This document shows positions 36,622 through 47,700 of a stretch of 64,000 bases of DNA, piece by piece (position 1 is the stretch's first letter; the number at the start of each line of letters is the position of its first letter). Both the position numbers and the translations under genes were made by a program. The notes below the pieces were generated by a model. That model saw only the letters and a list, made by a program, of their open reading frames with translations, ran no database searches and had not been told where the DNA came from. Origin of the DNA: Buxus sempervirens (Eukaryota; Streptophyta; Magnoliopsida; Buxales; Buxaceae); the NCBI GenBank assembly GCA_947561395.2, contig OX387190.1:8860858-8924857 (forward strand). Reading direction: 5' to 3'.

Positions 36622-36801
36622 TTACTGTAGGTCCTGGTTGTGATTTTGAAAACTATGGAATTTGTATTGGTTTAAACTTAGTTGATATTAAATCTTGCTT
36701 AGAATTGTTAAACCTCATGTGGTTGGATTTTTCCACACTTAATAAATGAACTCTTATTTTCTGCACTCTGATGTATGTCCCACCTATCATGTGGAGTTCT
36801 C

Positions 36802-37677
36802 TGTAATGCCCCGGATCCGTGTTGTTCAATAAAGATATAACACGTTTGACGGAAGTTAGGTATGAGCCACATTTCAATCACCAACTCCACATGATACGTG
36901 GGACATACATCAAAGTGCGGAAAATAAGAGTTCATTTATTAAGCGTGGAAAAATCCAACCACATGAGGTTTAACAATTCTAAGCAAGATTTAATATCAAC
37001 TAAATTTAAACCAATACAATTCCACAATTTTCAAAATCACAACCAGGACCTACAGTAACTAAGGGTAGTAATAATCATCTCTCCTATAGAAATCAGCAGG
37101 CTCTACCCCAGTAGACGAGTCCTCACCGAGAGTATCTGAAAACAAAACAAAACAAACGGAATGAGATACAAATATCCCAGCAAGTAACACATGCATGAGG
37201 AAACAGTTTATAACATTTCTAAAACATGCCACGAATAATATACAACCACGAATAACCAATAAGAACGATCATACGGTTGGAAATCACAAGTTCTCAATGT
37301 TAGAATAAAACCAAAACCCAACCAGCAATGATAAACCATACACGCATGGCCAATGTCATGGAGTTCACTTGTATTGTGTAATTTACATGCCGGAGCGACA
37401 TCCAAGCCTCCTGGAACACAGTCCGGTCAACATAGACACGGAACTCTGAAATGACTGCCTACCCAGGAACTTTGTCATCCAATGCCAGCCTACTCCGGGT
37501 TTCGGCATTGACAACCCGGCCTACCAAGGAACATGGGCTGCTCTACCCTGGTCATGGCAACACTCATGGCCATGCAATTACCACAATAAAGGTAACTCAT
37601 TACATTACTAAGCTTAGTCTAGGATCCGGGACAAGCTAGACCAAAACAAGACAACTCACACACCAACCAACTTCTGG
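36802..37677 (-). mobile_element. S15: truncated LTR, minus strand, palindromic with S13
   Basis: Its minus-strand 3' end GGGGCATTACA is at 36802. Homology to S13 and S16 stops near 37677, so the first two thirds of the LTR are missing. Acceptor CAG at about 37138-37140 (minus), terminal frame ending YRRDDYYYP at 37059. It carries the empty site for S14 near 37640. Only 3 bp (36799-36801) separate it from S13. Confidence 0.8.
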
Positions 37678-37679
37678 TA

Positions 37680-38244
37680 GCAACAAAATATACCTTCCTC
37701 TTCTTCTGCTCCTCCTACAGACTCTACTATCGATGATCCTCAGCCTACAGTGGATCCCTCCTCTATTCCTTTCAGTTCCACTGCTCCTCCTTCACCCGCC
37801 ATTTCTAGTCTTATTACTTCCATATCTACTTTGACAAATGAGCTGAGGTCTACAAAGGAGTTGATGAGAGCAATGGCCTTCCACATGGCTCACATGATTC
37901 GGGAGATAAGTGAGATGTCAGAGACTCAGACGATGATGCAACAGACTCAAGAGTCCATTCTACGACATCAGGAGTCGACGGAGATATCGATCAGGATCCT
38001 GCGAGGCCATGTACAGTTCATGCATGCCTCATACCACAGATTGTTTCGGCTTATCCGAGGCAAGGACGAGTCTGATTTTGAGGCTGCAGCGGATGATGCT
38101 ACTGATGACAGGGGACCTATGGGAGATGATGCTGGGGCTGGAGAGGACGGTGATGGGACTAGTGCGGCTGGGGCTGGAGATTGTGACGCAGATACAGGTG
38201 GAGGTACTGGCGATGGGGAGGATGATGCAGGACCATCTAGCTGA
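37680..38244 (+). CDS. Antisense ORF, coiled-coil plus acidic tail, probably a fragment
   Basis: The frame is open from just after a TAG at 37677-37679 to TGA after 38244. There is no ATG at the beginning; GTG at 37750 is only a formal start, so it is likely the C-terminal exon or fragment of a longer protein. It has an N-terminal Ser/Pro/Thr-rich part, a helical Gln/Glu/Met-rich stretch (about ELRSTKELMRAMAFHMAHMI onward) that looks like a coiled coil, then about 60 residues of Asp/Gly/Ala-rich acidic tail ending DDAGPSS. The protein is compositionally coherent, unlike the chance frames here. It lies opposite to the flanking minus-strand LTRs. Plant LTR elements are known to carry antisense ORFs, and plant transposon-type proteins can have such tails, but I cannot assign a family. 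Confidence 0.5.
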
Positions 38245-38760
38245 TTTATATTTCTGAGAGTCCTTTGTATTTTGTTTTTGGAACAGATGTGTACTTATTT
38301 CTTCTGTTATAATGAAACACTGTCTTTTTATTTTTATTACTGTTACAACTATACTCAAAGCTTTGTACTTATTCTTCACATATATATAAGATCCTTTTTG
38401 TTCACTTTCTGTCTATTTTTAATTTCTACCTATTGTCCCTATGTGGAAGTTCATTTGCTTTTATTCCCAATTAATACTGCAAATTTAATCCAACAGATTA
38501 GCAATATAATATTCACCATTAATACGGATAATAATCTCAATGCCTTATATCGCATATAACAAACCATACCATGCCAGGTTGTTATAACGTAAGGAATTAA
38601 GTAATTTACCATTAATAATAGCATTTCCTGCCAGGTCTAAAGAAAACAATCTCGGCCTATTTTCCTATTTCGGAAATGCTATCTGACGAACACACAACCC
38701 CCCCAAGGCCATCCTAAGGTTCCTATGCCTATATCACATCTCCTTTCATAACTCTGATAT

Positions 38761-38772
38761 GCTTTGATACCA
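38761..38772 (-). other. Primer-binding site for initiator tRNA-Met
   Basis: The minus strand reads TGGTATCAAAGC, 2 nt after the GCGTTACA end of S16. It differs by one base from the common plant retrotransposon site TGGTATCAGAGC, which is complementary to the 3' end of tRNA-iMet. This shows that S16 can act as a 5' LTR for the region to its left. Confidence 0.85.
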
Positions 38773-39843
38773 TCTGTAACGCCCCGGATCCAAATTACGT
38801 TGTTAAACCATAATCGTCTTCGGAGGTTAGTAAAAAAAACACAGGATCGCAATATCAGAGTGAAGGAAAACATGGATGCCGGAATAAATATAAAATCAGG
38901 GTGCGCTACAAACCCCAAAACTAACCGAATATGTGAATAAAACTAAAAACTCACATAACCGAGTAACTACCCGCATACATCGATCTCTCCGAGTAGCTGA
39001 AAACAAAACAAAACAAACGGAATGAGATACGAATATCTCAATAAGTAGCACATGCATGTACAATACATTTATCGTCGCTATAATACATAACTCGAATAAT
39101 ACCAGTAATGATGGCGATAATAAGATTAATCCAACTAAGCTCGCAACAATTCAGCAGATAAGTAAAATCACAATAGTAATGTCGAACGATCAAATCTAAC
39201 CTTAACAATAGCAAATTTTTCAGCATTGAAGAATAAAGCAAAATTCGAGGTCAATGTTATGTGTAGACACCTGATTTTTGCCCCCCAAAAATGCAGAAAA
39301 TGAAAATTTTAATTAAAAAAGTCAAAACCTAAGGGGGCCAAAATTTGACTTTTTGATCCAAGGATAATTGGCCATCAAACTTCCTCTCATTAAAAAGAGC
39401 ATTTCGACACGATTCCAACGCAACTGAGTTTGCTGGAATCGGGGTCCGGATGAGAGAGTTATGGCCCGGTCAAACTTTTGGGGAGCGAAAAATTGACTTT
39501 TTGCTCAACCCCAATTCAATTGCCCAAATTGATCCCCTTGGATAGAGCGTTCCGACCTGATTCCAATGACACTAAGTTTGCGGAAATCGGACGTCGGACG
39601 AAGAAGTTATGGGCAGTTGAAATTTCAAGAAAACTGCCAGTCTGGCAAAAACAGCAGCAGAAAGCAGAATAAATGGACAAAATAAATAAAATAAGTGTTT
39701 ATTGAAAATATCTTAATATTTTAAGAATATTTTAATAAATATCTAAAGATATTTATAATAAAATAATAATAAATCGGATGAGAATCTTTCTAAAAATCAA
39801 ATTTGATAAAATGTTTGAAATCCGGCATTTAAAAAACGTGCGC

Positions 39844-40068
39844 AACCGCACTTGAAGTACGGTTTAGTCTGAACCGCACTTCAAATATGGTTTTGATCTT
39901 CTAGAAGGTGGACGCGTGTCCTGTACGGCGACAGCTGGCAGATTCGCGCAAATTTGCACGTGTTGAATGCCAACCGCACTTAAAGTACGGTTTTTGATTT
40001 TTTAGTGCAATTTTGTCACAACCGCACTTCAAGTACGGTTGTGACCAAACCGCACTTCAAGTACGGTT
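39844..40068. repeat. 28-bp-spaced palindromes upstream of S17 TATA box
   Basis: Five 21-bp inverted repeats, in two pairs spaced exactly 28 bp apart (39844/39872 and 40020/40048) plus one at 39972. The layout matches S3 but every arm has a different base sequence (AACCGCACTT rather than GCCCGTATTT). Confidence 0.85.
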
Positions 40069-40084
40069 CCGGCACTTTTTTGCC

Positions 40085-40093
40085 TATAAATAG
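40085..40093 (+). promoter_or_regulatory. TATA box of S17
   Basis: TATAAATAG, 17 bp after the last palindrome; same context as S3. Confidence 0.75.
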
Positions 40094-43000
40094 AGGGCCA
40101 GCCCCCTCATTTAAGCAGGCCGGCCCCCTTTGGTCCCCATACTCCCCCTCTGTTCTTTGCTCATCCGAAACCTTGCCCAAGTGCTGCCCATCCCAATTCC
40201 TAGTTCCAGAAATGCCCAAAATACCCTTATGATGTCCCTAAGCTCTGATTAAACTCTGTCTTTCATCCTTTAAACATAGGAACCCAGCAAACCCCTTTCT
40301 AAATCCATTTTGGGAAATCCAAGAGACGCGGAAGCGCTGCCGGAATCTCCGGAGAACCACGAAGTACAAAAACAAGCAAAGGAGTTGTATTGTAAGTATT
40401 TTTATAAACATAAGCAGAATGTGATTTCTTTAATATCTATTTGAATTTCTTTTTATATTCTGATTTCACCCTAACCTTTCTAACCAATTTGTCGATTGGT
40501 GCACATCATGAGAAATTTAATTCAAGCTGGCGGTTTCCATAAAGAAGGAAGGGGAGTGTCTTAAGTTAAAAGGACACTTTAACTAATATTTGGGCTAATT
40601 TTGGCAATCCATTTTGTTCACCATTACAAGGAATTTTAGGTACCTGTGAAAGCCGGTTATACCCCTGTAATCTCCCTCTTCTTCCCTTCTTAACAATGGC
40701 TACAAGTGATTAAAAGAAGGCCTAGTCATTCAGAAATTGCAAAAGAGGAGATAAATGGCTTTTTAAGCCAAATGGAGCAAAGGAAGAGTCATGAAGGCAA
40801 TGAAGAGCCCGACGGAAGACTCCGGACGTCCTAGAAAACTAACCAGATTGATCTGGAGCATAATCGGTGTGAAAATGGAAGTTCTGGTGAAAACCGCACA
40901 CACAGAGCGGTTTGGGTAGAACCGCACAATAAGTGCGGTCAGATTCAAAAAGTGACTTAAATATTGATTTTTTCGGACCGGTTGGACCCAATCCGACCCA
41001 TCTAAACTTGACCCAACTAATTGGGCTTCTTGGGTAATTCCAAGCCAATTCTTGAGACTGTGGGCCTAAGTGGGCCCACCAAGGCTTCGTGGGCCCTCCA
41101 ATGGGGCCCACATCCCGAATGGCGTAACCAAGGCCCGTTTTGATAAACGGACTCAAGGCCACATGATTAACTGCCCGTGGGCCAAACCCAAGCCCAATGG
41201 GCCATAAAAAACTCAAACTCGATAAATTGTGTAAATATAAATAGACCTTCAAATCAAACAGCCAAAATCCAATAAGGGTTACCCAATAACCCAATTTGGG
41301 CCTTGGGCTTGACTTAAGTCCAACTTGGATTCCACTGGGCCTTCCAACAGGGCCCATACCAGACCCACTTCATTACTTAATAAAAAGATAAAAATCAAAT
41401 AAAAAAAGGGAACCCACACCATCAATGGTCCCCACTCAGACTAAAAATAAGTGTGCATGCTGGCCTAGGAAGGGTGAGAATTAAGTTGACTCAGACCAAG
41501 GAGACCCACGGGACCTGTCAATCGACGGGGCGGGCTAGGGTGTCTTCGGACTTCCCTAAACGTAACCGAGAACTTACTCAGAACTCTAAAAAAGCCGCAG
41601 ACCAGAAAATTAGGCCCGGATAGGTGCCCCTTTGTGTCTGCCTGCACATCTCAGGCAGTGGCGACTCCAAACTCCGAAACAGTCCCGAGGTAAGCATCAC
41701 TCTTTGCATGCACCTCGTCGTGCGGCACGAAACCGAAATCGGGGTGCGCACATTATGCATTCACTTATATTGAGTAATTCAACACACCAAAGCGACATCC
41801 AAGCCTCTTGGTACACAGTCCTGCCAACATAGGCTCGGTACTCTGAAATGACAGCCTACCCAGGAGCTTGTCATCCAGTATCGGCCTACTCCGAGTTTCG
41901 ACACTAACAACCCGGCCTATCCAAGGATACAGCTGCTCTACCCTAGTCATGGCAACACTCATGGTTATTCAATTACATCAATAAAGGCAACACATCACAT
42001 TACTAAGCTTAGACTCTGGATCCAGGACAAGCTAGACCTTAAACCAATTAAACTCAACAAATAAACCTACCTCTCAAAGCAAGGTATACCAACCTCTGGT
42101 ATTATCATCACAAAACAATTCATCCGGTCACTCAGGACCAAAACAATAACTCATGAAACTTCGATTAAAAATCTAAACCAACAACAGTAATCCAAAACCT
42201 TTCCGTGCAATTATTTACTCAAGAAAGTTTACATTTATAAAACTGCTCAGCACAATATAATCTGATAAGCACAATTGAAAAATATCACCAATGGAAATGT
42301 ATTAGTGAAACATGATTCAAGACAACCAAGAACTCATGGTATCAACCCAGCAACCAACTCACTATCAACCCTTATTTACTAACCTTGAAACCTTCAATAA
42401 CTTCCTACTTATTGATGCAAGGATCTCAAGAGGTTACCAGCATGTAAGAATATTTCTAGCATCTATATTCAGCTCCTGGTCAAGTTTTGGAACCCTTAGA
42501 ATTGCAGAAATTGGATTAGAATGGCTCAGCCAAACCCAACTGAAAGATTGAACAGGTCCGCCTACTTCGGCTCAGTAGGCGGAACCAGGCGGCAAGCGGC
42601 GAATACCCCTATTTGAACTACCGCTGAGTGCCGCTGAGTAATGCCAGTGAGCGGCACTCAACGAATACCCCCATTTTTCCTGACAACTAATTTCTAGTCT
42701 CTGTAACTTTGATTCCAACATGACTGACCTAAATTGGAGCTTCTACGATGGCAATTCCAAACTCCCAACACCTCTAACAATCCTATCAATTCAATTTGAA
42801 ATTAATCTAACTAAGTTCATGCTCCGATTCGACCATTCGCTCTTAAAACCAAATTCCACTGTTAATCTTACTTGCAGCATATAGATCCAATCAAAATCAT
42901 GCAATCGATCGCAAGCCCGTATAAATCCAGTGTTACTTACCTGGATAGCTAACTCAGATCTTCTAGCTTCCAATCCTCTGTTCAAACGCCTCTGAAATGG

Positions 43001-43630
43001 AAATTCCTTCCAGCGATTGCTCTTGATCTACAAAACGTTTAGATCTGATCAGATCTAAATTGAAATTGTTTCCTCACTTGAATTACTTCACTAATTTATT
43101 AACGAAATGATCCTTACCTGATCCCCGCGGATCTACACTTGATTGCTCAAAATTCCCTAACTCTCGACACTGATATCACCGATCAGCAAGAGCTTCTGCT
43201 TCACTTGATTCCAAACCCTCCAACTCCAGCAACTCTCAGAACCCTTACCTTTCTCCAACAGCTGCTCTCTAATTCTTACCTCCAATTTAGCAAATGAACT
43301 GGCGATGGCACCTAAACCTTGCTTGATTTGCTGGTTGCTCATCCACGGCTGATTCCTACACCAATACTTCTCATCCCTCGATTAAATACCATACCACCCA
43401 GCAATAATGATCTAACACCCAAACAACTTACTTTAGTTTTGTAACATAATCACTTATACAATTAAGTTATAACCATCACATACCTTAAGTTATAACTCTG
43501 CTCACTTAATTTCTAGAAATTCCACTTTTGCCCTTGCTCCTCAGTTATCTGGAAAATTCACCAATTACATGAAATTAGGCTCACTAATTATTTCTCACAA
43601 TTAATATTAGCAAGAACTCGGGGTCTTACA

Positions 43631-43641
43631 TTCTCCCCCTT
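43631..43641 (-). other. Polypurine tract of the minus-strand gypsy element
   Basis: The minus strand reads AAGGGGGAGAA immediately before the TGTAAGACC start of S16. Such a tract primes plus-strand DNA synthesis and marks S16 as a 3' LTR. Confidence 0.88.
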
Positions 43642-43645
43642 ACAA

Positions 43646-44436
43646 TTAAATTTCGTCCTCGAAATTTACCTCATGATGTGATGAACAACTCCGGGTTTTC
43701 CTCATTTCCTCCTCGCTCTCCCATGTGGCTTCTTCAGTGGAATGGTTTTGCCACAAAACCTTCACCAAGGGAATCACCTTGGTGCAAAGGATTTGCTCGG
43801 GACGGTCCAAGATCTGGACTGGCTTCTCTTCATATGTCAAATCCTCCCGAATCACTAACGGCTCAAAATCTATCACATGACTAGGATCGGAGATATACTG
43901 ACGTAACATAGAGATATGGAACACTTCATGCACTCCAGCCAAGTGAGCCGGTAAAGCCAACCGATATGCTGCTGGGTTAATCTCCTTCACTATTTCAAAG
44001 GGACCAATGAATCTAGGAGACAATTTCCCTTTCTTCCCAAATCTCCTAATGCCCTTGGATGGTGAAATCTTCAGGAAGACCCTATCCCCCACTTCAAATT
44101 TCAACTCTCACCATCTAGTATCTGCAAAACTCTTCTGACGGCTCTGCGAAGTCAATATCCTCTGCCTAATCAACTTTACCTTTTCCATACTATCTTGGAT
44201 AATTTCTGGCCCAAAATACTGTTTTTCTCCAACTTCCACCCAACATACCGAAGATCTGCACACCCTGCCATATAAAGCCTCGTATGGTGCCATCTGAATG
44301 CTAGCTTGGTAGCTATTATTGTAGGCAAACTCCACTAAATGCAAGTACTTGCTCTAGTTGCCACCCCAATCCATAACGTAGCACCTCAACATGTCCTCTA
44401 ATGTCTGGATAGTCCTCTCGGACTGACCTTCCGTTT
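43646..44436 (-). pseudogene. Gypsy integrase C-terminus and chromodomain, downstream half of split pol
   Basis: Reading from 44436: SER after the split, a stop (TAG for Trp) in the GNWSKYLHL context, then LHLVEFAYNNSYQAS, YEALYGR, and a second stop (TGA, expected CGA Arg) just before FEVGDRVFLKISP. After that the frame is open to the end: GKLSPRFIGPFEI, LPAHLAGVHEVFHISMLR, then a chromodomain-like tail with IPLVKVLWQNHS and EEATWESEEEMR. This places the element in the chromovirus group (Tekay/Del-like) of Ty3/gypsy. The stops make it non-functional. The other half of the integrase is at 50500-52082, across LINE-A. Confidence 0.9.
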
Positions 44437-44455
44437 TTTTTTTTAAAGTAAAAAC

Positions 44456-44482
44456 CCACTAAGGCAGGAATAGCCTTAGTGG
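44456..44482 (-). other. Stem-loop at LINE-A 3' end
   Basis: CCACTAAGGC and its exact reverse complement GCCTTAGTGG around a 7-nt loop, close to the poly-A end. It is conserved in LINE-B at 57006-57032 with one mismatch. It is a candidate RNA signal recognised by the LINE reverse transcriptase. Confidence 0.75.
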
Positions 44483-44603
44483 CACTCCAACGGTGGGAGG
44501 AGGGCTGAGGCAGACCTTGACCTGTATATTAATAACAAAAGCCCAAGATACATCCAAAAATAGGGGGGACATAACACCTTACCCCTACAACAACCAAAAA
44601 ATA

Positions 44604-44624
44604 GGGGGGGGGGGGGGGGGGGGG
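44604..44624. repeat. Run of 21 G in a small tandem duplication
   Basis: A G21 homopolymer (C on the LINE sense strand) within the 3' UTR of LINE-A, in the second copy of a duplicated segment of about 45 bp (AATAGGGGGG-ACATAA...CTTACCCCTACAA). The first copy has a much shorter G run. Confidence 0.85.
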
Positions 44625-44726
44625 ACATAAAACCTTACCCCTACAAGACTAAAAAAATACACCACCAATGAAACCCCTAGAGAAAAACAACAAAAACCAA
44701 AAAGAGCAACAAAAAGGAAAACTAGA

Positions 44727-47700
44727 CTATTTTTGAAATTGAAAAAGTCTAGTTTTGTCATCAAATAGAGCATTTTTGACAGCATGAGGAAGGGTAGAAA
44801 CAGAGGTAAAAGTAGAACAAGATTGTCTGGAACAACCCTTATTAGCCAATGCATCAGCGACGAAATTTCCTTCTCTATAGACATGAGTGAAAATTCTATT
44901 GAACTTTTTTAATCTTGCTAGAATTTCCTTCCAGAAGAGTTGATATTGCCAGGGAATACCTTTATTACTGTAGAAACTGTCGACTAACAACTTGGAATCA
45001 TTTTCAATGCAAATGTCTTGAATATCCAAACTGTCCACCAATCTGAGATCATCCCTTAAAGATAAAATTTCAGCCAATGTATTTGTTGCAAGGCCGTAAA
45101 AAGCAGAGTATGCAACAAAAAAATCACCATTTGAAAATTTGATAACAGCCCCTCCTCCACTAATACCCGGATTACCTTTGGATGCACCATCAGTATTAAG
45201 GACATATGGATGCACACGAATTTTCTGCCATCTAACCAATTTGTAAACTCTTTCCTTAACAAAAGGCATGTGTATTCTTAATTTTTCCAGCCAGAGAGCA
45301 TTCTCAAAGGAACAAGGAATCGAAGGATTAGTGAAAAAAGAAACCTCCTAGAGCCATCTCATAATATTAAACACAATACTAGCAAGTACCATGGGTTTGT
45401 TCTCAAATCTGGATTTACATCTAGCAGTCCATAATTCCCAAAAAATAAGATGAGGAATAACCTGAATTAGAATGTTGAATTGATCTTTACGACTGACTTG
45501 ATTAGACCAGAAGCTAACTCGAGATAAAGGAGTATGAAGAGGGTGATGTTGAATATGGAACCAGGTCCCAACAACTTTCCAAACCTCCTGAGCAATCTCA
45601 CCATAAGCAAAAAGATGGTTAAAAGACTCTTGAGAAGGGGATCTACAGCAATGACATTTGGAGCAAAGATGAATTCCAAGTCTCATAATCAAATCATCCG
45701 TAGGGACAACACCCCTCAACGCTTTCCAGAGGAAAACACATATTTTTGAAGGAATGAAGTTTCTCCAACAGTTAGAATAAAGATCAGAAATTTGATGTCT
45801 TGATCTGATGTGCTGTCAAGCAGATTTGACCGTGCAGATACCACTAGAAGAAGCTGACCAAACCAGCTTATCCTCCTCATCCTGAGAAACAAAATGCATG
45901 GATTCCAGAAAATCCTTAATATGAGAAGGGAGAGAGGGAATGACAGCATGAGAATTCCAGGAACCATTCATATCAAAGGTTTCAAAAACTTTCAAGTCAG
46001 GATTAACAATAAGGTTGTTATCCACATGAACTTTCAAAGTACCAAAGGGAGTCCAATTGTCCTTCCAGAATCTAATATCTCCTTTACCAGGAACAAAACC
46101 CATATTTTGCAAAATATGCTCCTTTACTTGAATGATAGCTTTCCAAACTTTGGAAGATGAATGTCTTAACTCAGCATTTTGAAAAGTATCTCTTTTGCAG
46201 TACTTGTTACGCATGAACCTTGCCCAAATACCTTGGTCTGTTAATAATCTCCATCCCATCTTCATATGCAAACTAGTCATCATTTCCTGAATAGCTCTGA
46301 TACCTAACACGCCCTCTTCTTTAGGAAGACAAATAGATTTCCAGGATATCCAATGTTTTTTATGGCCAAACTCCGAACTTTCACCCCAAAAGAAGTTGGA
46401 GAATATGGAATCAATCCGTTTTAAAACAGCCTTGGGGATTGGAATAGCAGCCATGGAGTGAATGGGAACACTTGAAAGAATACTTTGAAGCAATGTGACC
46501 TTAGCTCCAGCAAATAACAATTTGGCTTTCCAACCACTAACTTTCCTCTGAATTTTAGTAATCAGATCATCAAAAAGAGCAGCAGAAGTACGACCAATAA
46601 AAGGGGAACACCCAAGTACTTTGTAGGAAAAGAGCTATGATTAAAACCTGTGGCAGAAGCCAATATTCCCACCCTGGCATGACTCAGATGTTTAGGAGAA
46701 AAAAAGGAACTTTTAGAACAATTAACTTTTTGTCCGGAAGCAGATTCATAGATAGCAATGAAATCCAATAAATTTTTTATGGAAGATTTTTTACCACAAG
46801 TAAAAACCAGAATATCATCTGCATACAGAAGATGAGAGATACTTAAACCACTTCTACCAGAATTATATCTGCCAATTTTACCAAAATTTATAAGATAAGA
46901 AATTCCTCTACTGAGCACTTCTTCTGCAATAATAAACAGAAGGGGGGAAAGCGGATCTCCTTGACGTAAACCGCGCGAAGATTTAAAGAAACCATAAGGA
47001 GAACCCTTGATCAAAATGCTAAACCAACAGTTAGAAATACAAGCATTAATAAGAGAGCACCATTTAGCAGAGAACCTAAATCTCTTGCAAACATCCAACA
47101 GAAAATTCCAGTCCATTCGGTCAAATGCTTTAGCCATGTCCAATTTTAGAACCAAATTACCCCCAACATGTTTCCTGTTTATATCTTGGCAGAGCTCATG
47201 AGCCAAAGATATGCTATCAAAAATGGAACGAACGACCAGAGACAAAAGCATTTTGTTCTGGAGAGATGATTCTAGGGAGTAAAGGAGATAACCTTGAAGC
47301 CAAGATTTTTGCAATTATCTTGTAAGAAAAATTGCAAAGACTAATAGGACGGAAATCAGTAAAATTAATAGGGTTACTGACCTTAGGGATGAGAGCAATC
47401 TAAGTAGCAGAGAAAGAAATAGGAAGGGCATTGCCATTAAAAAATTCCATAATGGCTTTGAGCAAGTCCTCCTTGATAATCTCCCAGCAACTTTGATAAA
47501 ACTAGCCAGTATATCCATCAGGACCTGGAGCACTATTGGGGCATAAAGAGAACACAGCTGATTTAATTTCTTCCATAATAGGGACAGCAGAAAGAGATAA
47601 ATTATCCTCATCATTTATCAACTGAGGAATAAAATTAATACACTCATTCGGCCTAGCCAAGCCATCAGACGAAAGGAGAGAATTAAAAAAATCCACTGCC

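Larger units (their letters stand above)
31963..36798 (+). mobile_element. S13: LTR, plus strand, 3' end lost, hosting S14
   Basis: Starts TGTAAGACCCCGAGTTC, identical to the start of S16. Own sequence is 31963-33574 plus 36053-36798, about 2.36 kb. It stops about 80 bp short of the expected TTACA end, where it meets S15 head to head. TATA box TATAAATAGG 32296-32305; three donor-like sites, GAG|GTAAGAA (32345), CAG|GTAAGGA (32507) and CAG|GTAAGTA (32684); island GCCGCTCACTGGCA 32953-33060; hairpin 36506-36523; acceptor TTTTCAG ending at 36544; frame closing FYRREDKYYP-stop at 36621. The left flank is ATCTC; no matching right TSD is seen. Confidence 0.75.
37678..38774 (-). mobile_element. Internal region next to S16, no recognisable gag-pol
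   Basis: About 1.1 kb between the truncated S15 and the end of S16. It starts, on the minus strand, with a primer-binding site and holds one open frame on the opposite strand (37680-38244). The rest, 38245-38760, is AT-rich with no feature I can support. It is probably the rest of a non-autonomous or heavily deleted LTR element. Confidence 0.55.
39262..41752 (+). mobile_element. S17: solo LTR, TGTAGACACC family, inserted in S16
   Basis: Starts TGTAGACACCTG and ends GGGGTGCGCACA. TSD TTATG at 39257-39261 and 41753-41757. Length 2491 bp; sister of S3. TATA box 40085-40093. Palindromes with arms AACCGCACTT / AAGTACGGTT at 39844, 39872, 39972, 40020 and 40048, and ACCGCA / TGCGGT at 40921-40939. 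A minus-strand frame of 172 codons (40839-41357) shows no domain and is likely noncoding. Confidence 0.92.
38775..43630 (-). mobile_element. S16: LTR, minus strand, with PPT and PBS on its two sides, hosting S17
   Basis: Minus-strand start TGTAAGACCCCGAG at 43630 directly after a polypurine tract; end GCGTTACA at 38775 directly before a PBS. Own length about 2.36 kb, like S13. Donor CAG|GTAAGTAAC starting at 42940, island GAGTGCCGCTGAGT 42555-42665, acceptor-like CAG at 38997. Relative to S13 it lacks 31 bp containing the TATA box. It serves as 3' LTR of the gypsy pol to the right and as 5' LTR of the region to the left. Confidence 0.88.

Noticed and set aside
31958..36801. ATCTC before S13 and TTCTC before S15 as a TSD pair
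   Set aside because: They flank different, oppositely oriented LTRs and match only 4/5; the palindrome junction is better explained by rearrangement.
38245..38760. Search for gag or pol in the region after the PBS
   Set aside because: AT-rich sequence with only short frames; nothing resembling Gag or Pol could be supported.
40839..41357. A 172-codon minus-strand frame in S17
   Set aside because: It is rich in Gly/Pro/Trp, has no recognisable domain, and the aligned sister LTR S3 does not preserve it as one frame.
45894..46160. Plus-strand frame opposite LINE-A RT region
   Set aside because: Shadow of the minus-strand ORF2.
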